A model generated the notes under the pieces. That model was given only the letters and a program-made list of their open reading frames with translations. It did not search any database and was not told where the DNA came from. Source: Sphingobacteriaceae bacterium (lineage in GTDB: Bacteria; Bacteroidota; Bacteroidia; Sphingobacteriales; Sphingobacteriaceae). From it: a stretch of DNA of 64,000 nt. Each line of letters opens with the position of its first letter. Position 1 is the stretch's first letter. Shown in pieces: positions 21,684 through 31,238 of the stretch. Made by a program: the position numbers and the translations under genes. Location of the stretch: positions 33,391 to 97,390 of the forward strand of contig CANHCS010000001.1 of the NCBI GenBank assembly GCA_947459195.1, read 5' to 3'.

Positions 21684-22608
21684 AAAGCAGATTCTGATAG
21701 TTGACGACTTACATCCGGTTTTTAAACAGGAAGCTGAGGCCTTGGGGTATGCTGTAACCGATGAACCGCTCTTTACCCGTGAGCAAACCCTGGCGGCGAT
21801 TAAAGATTACGAGGGTTTGGCAGTACGCACCAAGTTCCAAGTTGACCGCGAAATGATAGATGCTGCGCCGAGGCTCAAATTCATCGCTCGTGCCGGTGCC
21901 GGTATGGATAATGTGGATGAGGCTTATGCCAAAGAAAAGGGGATCACCTGCATAAATGCTCCCGAAGGCAATGCAGATGCCGTAGCCGAACACACCATTG
22001 GGATGTTACTTTCCTTGATGAATCATTTGCGCCAGGCGGATCAACAAGTGCGTCAAGGAATTTGGGATCGCGAAGCAAACCGGGCTTGGGAATTGAAGGG
22101 TCGCACTTTTGGTATTATCGGTTACGGATACATGGGCCAGGCCTTGGCTCAAAAATTACAAGGCTTTGGACTCGATGTGATCGCTTACGATAAATACAAG
22201 ACCGGTTTTTCTGATACTTATGCTCGTGAAGTGAGCATGGAAGAGATCGTAAAGTTTAGCGATGTGCTCAGTTTACACATTCCACTTACCCGTGAAACTC
22301 GTCAGCTGGTAAATCATGAATACCTGTTTCATTTCAGAAAACCTATCTTCTTGCTGAATACTTCGAGAGGGGAGATTGTGCAAACCGAAGCCATACTAAA
22401 AGCAATAGAGGAAGGTAAAATATTGGGAGCAGGTTTGGATGTTTTGGAAGTAGAAAAGTTTCCTGCATTGAGCGAACAAAGCTGGTATCCTTCATTAAAA
22501 GTGAACAATAAAGTATTACTCAGTCCGCATGTAGCTGGCTGGACTTTTGAATCTTACCGAAAAATATCGGAGGTTTTGGCTGCCAAATTGAAAAATTTGG
22601 AAATCTAA
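21676..22608 (+). CDS. D-isomer-specific 2-hydroxyacid dehydrogenase (phosphoglycerate dehydrogenase-like)
   Basis: FGIIGYGYMGQALAQKLQGFG NAD-binding motif, LLNTSRGEIVQTEA. Confidence 0.9.
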   Translation: MSKKQILIVDDLHPVFKQEAEALGYAVTDEPLFTREQTLAAIKDYEGLAVRTKFQVDREMIDAAPRLKFIARAGAGMDNVDEAYAKEKGITCINAPEGNADAVAEHTIGMLLSLMNHLRQADQQVRQGIWDREANRAWELKGRTFGIIGYGYMGQALAQKLQGFGLDVIAYDKYKTGFSDTYAREVSMEEIVKFSDVLSLHIPLTRETRQLVNHEYLFHFRKPIFLLNTSRGEIVQTEAILKAIEEGKILGAGLDVLEVEKFPALSEQSWYPSLKVNNKVLLSPHVAGWTFESYRKISEVLAAKLKNLEI

Positions 22609-22635
22609 AACGGTACTTTTATCTTCGTACTACAC

Positions 22636-22684
22636 CAAGCAAGACTATTTCGGCAGCGCTGATTTAGTCTTGTTTGTTTTTTAT
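22636..22684 (+). terminator. Possible rho-independent terminator upstream of greA
   Basis: CAAGCAAGACTA ... TAGTCTTGTTTG inverted repeat followed by T tract. Confidence 0.55.
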
Positions 22685-22709
22685 ACAGTACCTATAAACA
22701 CAGATAACT

Positions 22710-23183
22710 ATGGCAGATGTAACGTATTATACCAAAGAAGGATTAGAGAAACTGAAACAAGAATTACAGCATTTGCGCACCGAAGGTCGTGCTCAAATTG
22801 CCAAGGCAATTGCCGAAGCTCGTGATAAAGGCGACCTTTCCGAAAATGCCGAATACGATGCCGCTAAAGAAGCGCAGGGACATCACGAAGCTAAAATTGC
22901 CAAGCTGGAAGAAGTATTGGCCAATGCTCGCTTAATTGATGAATCGAAACTCGATACCTCCAAAGTGCTGGCCTTGTCTAAAGTAAAAATTAAAAACACC
23001 AAAAACGGTGCAGAGATGACCTATCAATTGGTTTCTGAAAGCGAAGCCGATTTAAAATCAGGAAAAATTTCTGTAAAATCTCCCATTGCCAAAGGTTTGT
23101 TAGGAAAATCGGTGGGCGATAAAGTGGAAATCACGGTTCCAGCTGGTCAGATTGAATTTGAAATTGTAGAAATCAGCCGATAA
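22710..23183 (+). CDS. greA: Transcription elongation factor GreA
   Basis: TKEGLEKLKQELQHL, ARDKGDLSENAEYDAAKEAQ. Confidence 0.97.
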   Translation: MADVTYYTKEGLEKLKQELQHLRTEGRAQIAKAIAEARDKGDLSENAEYDAAKEAQGHHEAKIAKLEEVLANARLIDESKLDTSKVLALSKVKIKNTKNGAEMTYQLVSESEADLKSGKISVKSPIAKGLLGKSVGDKVEITVPAGQIEFEIVEISR

Positions 23184-23184
23184 G

Positions 23185-23577
23185 ATGAGCATCTTTTCTA
23201 AAATCATTTCTGGAGAAATACCTGCACACAAAGTTGCCGAAACCAACGATTATTTGGCATTTTTAGACATCAGCCCATTAACCAAAGGCCATGTGCTGGT
23301 GATCCCCAAAAAAGAAGTTGATTATATTTTTGATATTGATGATGAGGCTTATGCCGGATTAATGCTTTTCGCCAAAATTGTCGCCGAAGGCGTAAAAAAA
23401 GCCATTCCTTGTAAAAAGGTCGGTGTTTCGGTAATCGGTTTAGAAGTGCCACATGCCCATGTGCACTTGATCCCGATGAACTTGGTGAGTGATATGAATT
23501 TCGCCAAAGAAAAACTAAAACCGAGTCAGGAAGAATTGGCAGCCACCGCTCAAAAAATTAGGGCAGCACTTACTTAA
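23185..23577 (+). CDS. HIT family protein
   Basis: SIFSKIISGEIPAHKVAE, HAHVHLIP HIT motif. Confidence 0.94.
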   Translation: MSIFSKIISGEIPAHKVAETNDYLAFLDISPLTKGHVLVIPKKEVDYIFDIDDEAYAGLMLFAKIVAEGVKKAIPCKKVGVSVIGLEVPHAHVHLIPMNLVSDMNFAKEKLKPSQEELAATAQKIRAALT

Positions 23578-24136
23578 TTCGCTTCTGGTTATCTTTTGCA
23601 AAAGCTGCCCAACCGGAGTAGCTTTTTTTGTTCGAGCCAGTTCCGATGCGTTGAAATGAATGGCAAACCGCAACCGCCAATCCATCAGTTGCATCTAAAA
23701 ATTCTGGTGTTTCTTTAAATGAAAGCAAGGTTTGGAGCATGGCCGCTACCTGTTCTTTTCCAGCATTTCCATTACCCGTAATGGCTTGTTTAATTTTACG
23801 CGGAGAATATTCGGTGATGGGTAAATTTCTGGAAAGTCCGGCAGCCATGGCCACACCCTGCGCCCTGCCCAACTTCAACATCACCTGAATGTTTTTCCCA
23901 TAAAAAGGAGCCTCCAAAGCCATGCAATCGGGGTGGTATTGATCTATCAACTCCAGTGTTTTCTCAAAAATGACCTGCAGTTTGAGCGGATGATCATCCA
24001 GGTGGTTGAGCTTGATCACTCCCAAATTGATCAACTCCATTTTTGTCCCGGTCTCTTTGATCAATCCATAACCCATAATGGCGGTACCCGGGTCTATACC
24101 GAGTATGATTCTTTCTTTGGCCTGTTGGGTCTGCAT
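23570..24136 (-). CDS. ruvC: Crossover junction endodeoxyribonuclease RuvC
   Basis: IILGIDPGTAIMGYGLI, LEAPFYGKNIQVMLKLGRAQG. Confidence 0.95.
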   Translation of the reverse strand: MQTQQAKERIILGIDPGTAIMGYGLIKETGTKMELINLGVIKLNHLDDHPLKLQVIFEKTLELIDQYHPDCMALEAPFYGKNIQVMLKLGRAQGVAMAAGLSRNLPITEYSPRKIKQAITGNGNAGKEQVAAMLQTLLSFKETPEFLDATDGLAVAVCHSFQRIGTGSNKKSYSGWAAFAKDNQKRIK

Positions 24137-24305
24137 AATTACAATTATACATTATTTAGGCTTCTAAATAAAGTCATCCACCAATTCAAGATTAAACAAA
24201 TAAGTTATAACAATTTCTTTAAAATTATAAATACTTCTTAATTATTAATTATTTGGTGATTAATCATTAATTTTGGGGTGCTACCAAATACCTATGAGTT
24301 AAGTT

Positions 24306-25535
24306 GTGGACCTCCAACATCATGATAATGAATTGATCAATTTGTTGTTGAAACGACAAGCTGAACTCAATTCGCTACTCGAATTAACACAAGCTATCAA
24401 TAAAGGTGCCAGTCTGAAGGAGCTATTGGAAATGTTGCACGTGATTTTAAAAGTGCATTTAAAGGTCCATCAATTCAGGTTTTTTTTAAAGCAAGAAGGA
24501 CTTTTCAAAGATTTTTCGGGCTTTGGAGATGCGTATGTTGCACCGCAAAAACGCTTCCGTAAATCTTCGCTCTGCAAACATATTTATGAAATTAAACAGC
24601 AGCAGTTGCCGAGTAAAGATCTTTTTTGGCATTACGATTTTTATGTTCCTATTATCTATTATCGTAAACTTTCTGCTTTTGTATTGGTAAAAAGTTTGGA
24701 TGAGGGAACAGGGTTTTTAAATCACGATTTGCAATTCATCCAGACTTTGGTTGGACAAGTGGTATTTGCCGAAGAGAACAAGCAATTATTGAGGGATAAG
24801 CTCGAAAAAGAACGTTTGGAGCGAGAATTAGAATTGGGCAGGCAAGTGCAATACATGCTGATCCCTGAACAGCTACTCACCGACTCCTCGGTTGAGATCA
24901 ATGCTTGGTATCAGCCGCATGAAAGCGTTGGCGGCGATTATTTTGATTTTGCCAAAATTAATCGAACCGAACTGATGTGGTGTATTGCAGATGTTTCGGG
25001 CAAGGGAGTTGCGGCGGCATTGCTGATGGCCAACCTGCAAGCCAGTTTAAGGGCATGGGTTGCCAATACCCGCAATCCGATGGAGATTATTGAAAGGCTG
25101 AATGAGTTCATTTGGAAAAATACCCGTGGAGAATGGTATATCACACTTTTTTTAGGTATTTATGATACCGAAACCCGCTTGCTCAGCTATGTAAATGCCG
25201 GCCATCATCCGCCTATTTTATTTCATGATCATCAGTATCAAGCCTTAAAATCTGGGACTATTATGTTGGGTGCATTTGAAAAGCTGCCATTTATTGATGT
25301 AGGTCTGCAATACCTCCAAAGCGGCGATTTTATTTTTAATTATACCGACGGCTTGATTGAAAGAAAAAATGTGGCAGAACATTTTTGTGAGCAACAATTG
25401 GCCGATTTTCTGAGGCTGAATTTGCACTTACCCATTTATGAGCTGCACCAGTCTTTATTAAAATATATTGAAGACAGCATCCAAGTAAAAGCGCCTACTG
25501 ATGATTTGACGATGCTTTCTGTAAGGATCAATTAA
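24306..25535 (+). CDS. PP2C/SpoIIE-type (RsbU-like) serine phosphatase with N-terminal sensory region
   Basis: LGRQVQYMLIPEQ, SVGGDYFDF, VSGKGVAAALLMANLQA, NAGHHPPI, TDGLIE; GTG start. Confidence 0.88.
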   Translation: MDLQHHDNELINLLLKRQAELNSLLELTQAINKGASLKELLEMLHVILKVHLKVHQFRFFLKQEGLFKDFSGFGDAYVAPQKRFRKSSLCKHIYEIKQQQLPSKDLFWHYDFYVPIIYYRKLSAFVLVKSLDEGTGFLNHDLQFIQTLVGQVVFAEENKQLLRDKLEKERLERELELGRQVQYMLIPEQLLTDSSVEINAWYQPHESVGGDYFDFAKINRTELMWCIADVSGKGVAAALLMANLQASLRAWVANTRNPMEIIERLNEFIWKNTRGEWYITLFLGIYDTETRLLSYVNAGHHPPILFHDHQYQALKSGTIMLGAFEKLPFIDVGLQYLQSGDFIFNYTDGLIERKNVAEHFCEQQLADFLRLNLHLPIYELHQSLLKYIEDSIQVKAPTDDLTMLSVRIN

Positions 25536-25567
25536 ACCTTTCGGGATATTTTTCTAATTTCAACCCA

Positions 25568-26167
25568 ATGCTTTTACCTTTTTTTCAAGAAGAATTCCTG
25601 GAAGCCGGTTGTGATGAAGCTGGTCGTGGCTGCCTTGCCGGTCCGGTATTTGCCGCTGCGGTGATCTTGCCTAAGGATTTCCATCACCCCTTGCTGAACG
25701 ATTCTAAGCAGCTGAATGAAACGCAGCGAAAGCAACTTCGCATAGAAATAGAAGCGCAAGCCTTGGCCTTTGCAGTTGCGCAGGTAGATCATGAAGAGAT
25801 CGATCGCATCAATATTTTGCAAGCCTCTTTTTTAGCTATGCACCGGGCTTTAGATACCTTAAAAACCAAACCTGAGTTCATCTTAGTAGATGGCAACCGA
25901 TTTAAAAAATACCAGGATTTGTCCCATCAATGTATTATTAAAGGCGATGGCAAGTATTTCTCCATCGCAGCAGCTTCCATATTGGCTAAAACCTACCGGG
26001 ATGATTTTATGGAGCGTATCGCCGTTCAATACCCACAATACGATTGGTCCAGCAATAAAGGTTACCCAACCATTAAACACCGTGAAGCAGTACTTCAATA
26101 CGGTTTTTCCCCTTACCATCGTCGTTCTTTTAAAGTGACCGATCCACAGTTGACATTATTTCAATAA
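25568..26167 (+). CDS. rnhB: Ribonuclease HII
   Basis: EAGCDEAGRGCLAGPVFAAAV, LVDGNRFK, SIAAASILAKTYRD. Confidence 0.96.
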   Translation: MLLPFFQEEFLEAGCDEAGRGCLAGPVFAAAVILPKDFHHPLLNDSKQLNETQRKQLRIEIEAQALAFAVAQVDHEEIDRINILQASFLAMHRALDTLKTKPEFILVDGNRFKKYQDLSHQCIIKGDGKYFSIAAASILAKTYRDDFMERIAVQYPQYDWSSNKGYPTIKHREAVLQYGFSPYHRRSFKVTDPQLTLFQ

Positions 26168-26211
26168 ATCGCTAAGCGCTTTTTTCTTAATTTCGCCTCA
26201 AATAAAGTAAA

Positions 26212-27294
26212 ATGAAAAACACCGCCTTAACCCAAACTCATATCGCCTTAGGTGCCAAAATGGTCCCTTTTGCCGGATACAACATGCCAGTGCAATATGC
26301 CGGTATCAATGTGGAACACGAAACCGTACGCAAAGCTGTGGGCGTATTTGATGTGAGTCACATGGGTGAGTTCATCTTAAAAGGGGAGGGCGCATTAGAT
26401 TTGATTCAAAAGGTGACATCTAACGATGCATCCAAATTATATGACGGGAAGATCCAGTATTCATGCCTGCCAAACGAGCAGGGCGGTATTGTAGACGATT
26501 TGCTGGTATACCGCATCGACGAAAAGACTTACATGCTGGTGGTAAATGCCTCCAATATTCAAAAAGACTGGGACTGGATCTCAAAATATAATTCGTATGG
26601 TGTGGACATGAAAGACATTTCGGACCGTACTTCCTTATTGGCCGTTCAGGGACCTAATGCCGCTCAGGCCTTGCAAAGCTTGACCGATATTGACTTGTCG
26701 GCTATGGAATACTATACTTTTCAGAAAGGCAAATTTGCCGGAGTAGATAATGTATTGATCTCGGCTACGGGCTATACCGGTGCTGGCGGTTTCGAAATTT
26801 ATTTTGACAATGAGCATGCTGATGTGATCTGGAAGGCCATTTTCGAAGCCGGTGCGCCATTTGGTATTCAGCCCATCGGTTTAGGTGCCCGCGATACTTT
26901 GCGCCTGGAAATGGGTTTTTGCTTGTACGGTAATGATATCGACGATACCACTTCGCCATTAGAAGCCGGCCTGGGTTGGATCACCAAATTCACGAAAGAT
27001 TTTGTGAACTCGGCCAATCTTTCGGCTCAAAAGCAGGACGGCGTCAAGCGCAAATTGGTCGGTTTTGAAATGTTGGAACGCGGTATTCCACGTCATGATT
27101 ATGAGATCTGTGACCCAACTGGAAATACCATTGGTAAAGTAACTTCAGGAACTCAATCGCCATCTTTACAAAAAGCCATTGGTCTTGGTTATGTAGCCAC
27201 CGATTTTGCCAAAGAAGACAGCGAAATTTTTATCAAAATCCGTGAACAGCTGGTGAAAGCCCAAGTGGTGAAATTCCCGTTCTATAAAGCTTAA
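26212..27294 (+). CDS. gcvT: Glycine cleavage system aminomethyltransferase T
   Basis: [41 protein letters not shown]. Confidence 0.96.
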   Translation: MKNTALTQTHIALGAKMVPFAGYNMPVQYAGINVEHETVRKAVGVFDVSHMGEFILKGEGALDLIQKVTSNDASKLYDGKIQYSCLPNEQGGIVDDLLVYRIDEKTYMLVVNASNIQKDWDWISKYNSYGVDMKDISDRTSLLAVQGPNAAQALQSLTDIDLSAMEYYTFQKGKFAGVDNVLISATGYTGAGGFEIYFDNEHADVIWKAIFEAGAPFGIQPIGLGARDTLRLEMGFCLYGNDIDDTTSPLEAGLGWITKFTKDFVNSANLSAQKQDGVKRKLVGFEMLERGIPRHDYEICDPTGNTIGKVTSGTQSPSLQKAIGLGYVATDFAKEDSEIFIKIREQLVKAQVVKFPFYKA

Positions 27295-27295
27295 G

Positions 27296-28018
27296 ATGCA
27301 GCAAAAAAAACTGGAGGTTTGCCTTAGTCCTGCCTTATTACACCTTTACGATATTAAAGATAGCCTGGTGGTGGTGATCGATATTTTTCGGGCCACTTCT
27401 TCCATGTGCTATGGCATTGCCAACGGAGCCGAGGCCATTATTCCGGTGGCTACGGTGGACGCCTGCCGTTCTTATGAGCACACCGATTATTTGCTGGCTG
27501 CCGAGCGCAATGGCGAAGTGGTGGAAGGTTTTGATTTTGGCAATTCACCTTTTTCCTATACTGCCGAAAAAGTTAGTGGCAAAACCGTAGTGGTCACTAC
27601 CACCAACGGTACTCATGCCATTAATAAAAGTCGGGAAGCCCGCAAGGTGTTGATTGGTTCTTTTTTGAATCTCAGCGCTTTGAGCCATTGGTTGAAAAAC
27701 CAGCCACATGATGTTTTGCTCTTATGTGCCGCTTGGAAAAATAAAGTGAACCTGGAAGATACTTTGTTTGCCGGAGCGGTGGCTTACCAGCTGCAAAACG
27801 AAGGCTACAAGTTCGATGATTCAGCCATCTTGTCTGCCGATCTTTATCAAATGGCACAGGGTAATCTGGATGAATTTTTGAAGAAAACATCGCACAGCGA
27901 ACGCCTGAAAGAATTAAAAATTGAGGCCGATATTGCTTTTTGCCTTCAAATAGATCTGATCGATGCTATTCCTGTTTTGGATGGGGATCGCTTGGTGAAA
28001 CTAGTATTGTCGAAATAG
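27296..28018 (+). CDS. comB: 2-phosphosulfolactate phosphatase (ComB family)
   Basis: DSLVVVIDIFRATSSMCYGIANGA, TTTNGTHAI. Confidence 0.88.
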   Translation: MQQKKLEVCLSPALLHLYDIKDSLVVVIDIFRATSSMCYGIANGAEAIIPVATVDACRSYEHTDYLLAAERNGEVVEGFDFGNSPFSYTAEKVSGKTVVVTTTNGTHAINKSREARKVLIGSFLNLSALSHWLKNQPHDVLLLCAAWKNKVNLEDTLFAGAVAYQLQNEGYKFDDSAILSADLYQMAQGNLDEFLKKTSHSERLKELKIEADIAFCLQIDLIDAIPVLDGDRLVKLVLSK

Positions 28019-29274
28019 TTTTTAAGCAAATCTTGGTCAAATCTTTTGAATCCCATCTTTTTCGCTAGACTTGTATATTCTTTTTCTAAGTTCAGCAGAT
28101 TTTCATCAGAGCCAATTTTTAATTCTGCTTGGTAGTGAGCGATTAAATAAAACAATTTAATGTATTCTTTGTAAGAGTCTAAAACATGGTCGAAGTTAAT
28201 GAATTCTAGGTTCTTGAATCCTTGATGTGGCCGATCATTCGCGATATTCACAAAACAATACCCTATCAAATAAATACAATTCTCGGTGTAGGTCACCCAA
28301 TTGGTGTTTTCAAATAATTCTTCGTAATATTTATCGATTATTTTCTCTAATAGACTTATTCTCTTAGTTAAAATACAGGCTGGGAACAGTTCATAAAAAA
28401 ATTGGTTTTTTGCTTTATGTTTTTTTGCCAGGCTGAATATGAATTTTTCTTCTTCCATTATAAATGGCTTTGAAATCAATTGATAGCCGGTCCATCGTCC
28501 CAATAAAAGTGGATGGATTTCGGTTTCATTAAATTGATTCGAAATAATTTTGATCTCTTTTTCTCCTTTTAAATACCTATGATATTCGAAGATCAGACTG
28601 ATAAACAGATAATCACTTGCTACCGACTTCGTTTTGTCAATCAAGTAGTTTATTACCTTGCCGTATGTTCCATTTATCTCGGAGTAATCAATAAACAAAA
28701 AAGTATAAAACTGATTTAACTGCGTTGAATTAAATAGGAAGAGAAAATCTTCAAGGTCTATTTTTCTAAATAATAAACCTAATGAAGATGCCAACTTAAT
28801 TTGGTCTTCGTACTTTATGACTATACGATTTTCATTACTTAACAGCAGTTTTAGGTTGTTTGTGTTTTTCGAGCGGAAATTTGCAGTTAAAACACTAGAC
28901 AAGAAATGAATAAAATCTGGGTGTTTTTGTTGCGCCAACAACCATTGGAGGTCATTTTTTGAGATAAGATTCTCATTTTCGATTCTGTAAACCTGTTTCC
29001 ATAAATACCAATCTATATTCTTTCTACACTTTATTTGAAATTCGGCTACAGATGGGTACCCGCAGAACTCACACAGTGTTTGAAGGGTGTTGTTATTTGG
29101 TTTGCCAGATTTTAGAAACGAAAAAAACCTTCTAAGGGTATTAAAGCCAAGCTTCTTGTTTACAGAAACTTCAATAGCGTTTTGAAGTAGTTTCAAATCC
29201 TTTTGAGATTCGATTCCACCTCCCATTTTCTTTTCTAGTTCTAATTTCAGTAGTTCTAAATCCGATGCGTTCAT
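27946..29274 (-). CDS. Hypothetical protein (N-terminal region resembles Bacteroidota orphan proteins of the NTLRRFF...TLCEFCGY type)
   Basis: 442-aa ORF, AT-rich, 73-nt tail-to-tail overlap with comB; tandem 11-bp repeat immediately upstream of ATG. Confidence 0.75.
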   Translation of the reverse strand: MNASDLELLKLELEKKMGGGIESQKDLKLLQNAIEVSVNKKLGFNTLRRFFSFLKSGKPNNNTLQTLCEFCGYPSVAEFQIKCRKNIDWYLWKQVYRIENENLISKNDLQWLLAQQKHPDFIHFLSSVLTANFRSKNTNNLKLLLSNENRIVIKYEDQIKLASSLGLLFRKIDLEDFLFLFNSTQLNQFYTFLFIDYSEINGTYGKVINYLIDKTKSVASDYLFISLIFEYHRYLKGEKEIKIISNQFNETEIHPLLLGRWTGYQLISKPFIMEEEKFIFSLAKKHKAKNQFFYELFPACILTKRISLLEKIIDKYYEELFENTNWVTYTENCIYLIGYCFVNIANDRPHQGFKNLEFINFDHVLDSYKEYIKLFYLIAHYQAELKIGSDENLLNLEKEYTSLAKKMGFKRFDQDLLKNYFDNTSFTKRSPSKTGIASIRSI

Positions 29275-29295
29275 TTATGGGCTATTTATGGGCTA
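29274..29295. repeat. Perfect tandem 11-bp repeat TTTATGGGCTA x2 abutting the start codon of the 27946-29274 gene
   Basis: tttatgggcta at 29274-29284 and 29285-29295. Confidence 0.95.
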
Positions 29296-29566
29296 ATTTA
29301 TTGATTTTTTTGACTGAAGTTAGCACATCACAATTAAAACAGTTATTCAATGCAACCCAACACTCTTCTTAAAACCACATGTTTATACATTTTTTTGCTT
29401 CAACCAAATGTTAATCGCCTCTAAATACTTTAGTAACTCAACGAGAAGTAGTTTATGCTAAATGCCGAGATGAACCTTTAACTGCGCTCACTCTAAGTCC
29501 CTACATCTACCATACCAATGATATGTCAAACTCTGAACCTATTCATCAAAAAATAATTTAATCCTT

Positions 29567-30454
29567 ATGAAATACATTTATGTAATTATTCTGGCACTTT
29601 TATTTCAAGACTGCTCAAAGTCAGAGCTTGCTACTAAATCATCTGTTCCCGAAAAACCTGAAGTAAAACAAGAGGCCATACCTGTATTTACTGATATTCC
29701 TGATCAGAATTTTGAAAAGGCGCTCATCGAAAGAAAATTAGATACCATTTTAGACGCAAAGGTGAGGACTGTTAACATCATGTACATTGAACAATTGTTT
29801 TTAGATCGGGCCGGAATTACCAATATGACCGGGATTCAGGCCTTCAAAAATTTAAAAAATCTCAGTGTTTATAAAAACTCTGATCTTAAAACTCTGGACG
29901 TTACCCAAAATACGAAGCTCACAAATCTTTGTATCTCAGATTGCGATATCTCCACCATTGATATTTCAAAAAACACGGAATTGGTTGAGATCACTTTTCA
30001 AAATAGTTCGGGACCTACTACTCCATATGGTACTACTAAGGGTCTTATTTCTATAGACTTGACGAAAAATAAAAAGCTTGAGAAAGTTTATTTATGGGCC
30101 AATCGGTTAACCGCTCTGGATGTTAGTATGTGCCCAAATTTGGTAGACTTGTGGATAGGGGCAGGTGAGTCGCTATTAAATAGCGATAAAGGTGGTAATT
30201 TCATTGAATATCTCGATTTAAGTAAAAATCCCAAATTGAATGTGCTTATGGCAGATAATAATAAATTAACTTATCTAAACATTAAGGGTACTGCTAATAA
30301 TGGCCTTCCAAGAACTTGTGTAACCAAAAACAACCCAAATTTGCTTGAAATAAAGGTGACCAATAAAAAACGTGTTGACGATCATGCATATTATCTTAAA
30401 TCCATTGGTAATATTTGGTATACAAAGGATTCTCAAACTCAATATGTAGAATAA
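29567..30454 (+). CDS. Leucine-rich-repeat lipoprotein
   Basis: Lipobox-like MKYIYVIILALLFQDCSKSE; LxxLxVxxNxxL repeats. Confidence 0.8.
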   Translation: MKYIYVIILALLFQDCSKSELATKSSVPEKPEVKQEAIPVFTDIPDQNFEKALIERKLDTILDAKVRTVNIMYIEQLFLDRAGITNMTGIQAFKNLKNLSVYKNSDLKTLDVTQNTKLTNLCISDCDISTIDISKNTELVEITFQNSSGPTTPYGTTKGLISIDLTKNKKLEKVYLWANRLTALDVSMCPNLVDLWIGAGESLLNSDKGGNFIEYLDLSKNPKLNVLMADNNKLTYLNIKGTANNGLPRTCVTKNNPNLLEIKVTNKKRVDDHAYYLKSIGNIWYTKDSQTQYVE

Positions 30455-30781
30455 CTATTTCAGTTTTTCGTTATTCCGATGCCTTTCTGTATCGCGTTTG
30501 GTTTTCTTCTCGAGGTTTTGCTGTAAAGCATGAGTTAAATCAATGCCGGTTTGGTTGGCCAGGCAGATCAATACGAATAGTACATCAGCCATTTCATCAG
30601 CCAGGTTGACTTCCTCATCTGATTTTTTGAAAGATTGCTCTCCGTACTTGCGGGCCATGATGCGGGCCACTTCGCCCACTTCCTCCATCAGGATGGCGGT
30701 ATTGGTCAATTCGTTGAAATAGCGGATGCCCTTGGTTTTTATCCACTCATCTACGGTTTTTTGTGCTTCGGCAATGGTCAT
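30455..30781 (-). CDS. MazG-like nucleotide pyrophosphohydrolase
   Basis: MEEVGEVARIMARKYGEQ ... LADEMADVLFVLICLANQTGIDL EExxE/ExxD pattern. Confidence 0.88.
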   Translation of the reverse strand: MTIAEAQKTVDEWIKTKGIRYFNELTNTAILMEEVGEVARIMARKYGEQSFKKSDEEVNLADEMADVLFVLICLANQTGIDLTHALQQNLEKKTKRDTERHRNNEKLK

Positions 30782-30783
30782 TA

Positions 30784-31236
30784 TTATTCCTTATTTTGGG
30801 TATCGATGAGGATGGTCACCGGACCATCGTTCAATAAACTAATTTTCATATCGGCGCCAAAAATGCCGGTTTCTACCTTGTTTTCGGTCAGTTTTTCCAG
30901 TTCCGCCTGCATGAATTCATACAGCGGGATAGCTTTATCCGGCCGGGCAGCCCTAATGAAACCTGGTCGGTTGCCTTTTTTGGTTTGCGCAAATAAGGTG
31001 AACTGGGAGATGAGCAAAATTCGGCCACCGATATCTGCCAATGAACGGTTCATTTGCCCGTCCTCGTCCGAAAAAATGCGCATGTTCGCAATTTTCTGTG
31101 CTAGCCAAACGACGTCTTCCTGGCTGTCATTTTCTTCTACGCCCAGGAGCACCAAAAATCCAGCTTCAATTTGTCCGGTAATTTGTCCTTCTATAGTACA
31201 GGAAGCGTGGCTGACTCTTTGAATAACGGCTCTCAT
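30784..31236 (-). CDS. dtd: D-aminoacyl-tRNA deacylase
   Basis: MRAVIQRVSHASCTI, LISQFTLFAQTKKGNRPGF, GxFGADMKISLLNDGPVTILID. Confidence 0.96.
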   Translation of the reverse strand: MRAVIQRVSHASCTIEGQITGQIEAGFLVLLGVEENDSQEDVVWLAQKIANMRIFSDEDGQMNRSLADIGGRILLISQFTLFAQTKKGNRPGFIRAARPDKAIPLYEFMQAELEKLTENKVETGIFGADMKISLLNDGPVTILIDTQNKE

Positions 31237-31238
31237 AA

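Noticed and set aside
29430-29562. Possible gene remnant upstream of the LRR lipoprotein (…VTQREVVYAKCRDEPLTALTLSPYIYHTNDMSNSEPIHQKII*)
   Set aside because: Short open stretch with an upstream in-frame stop and no good start; cannot be distinguished from chance
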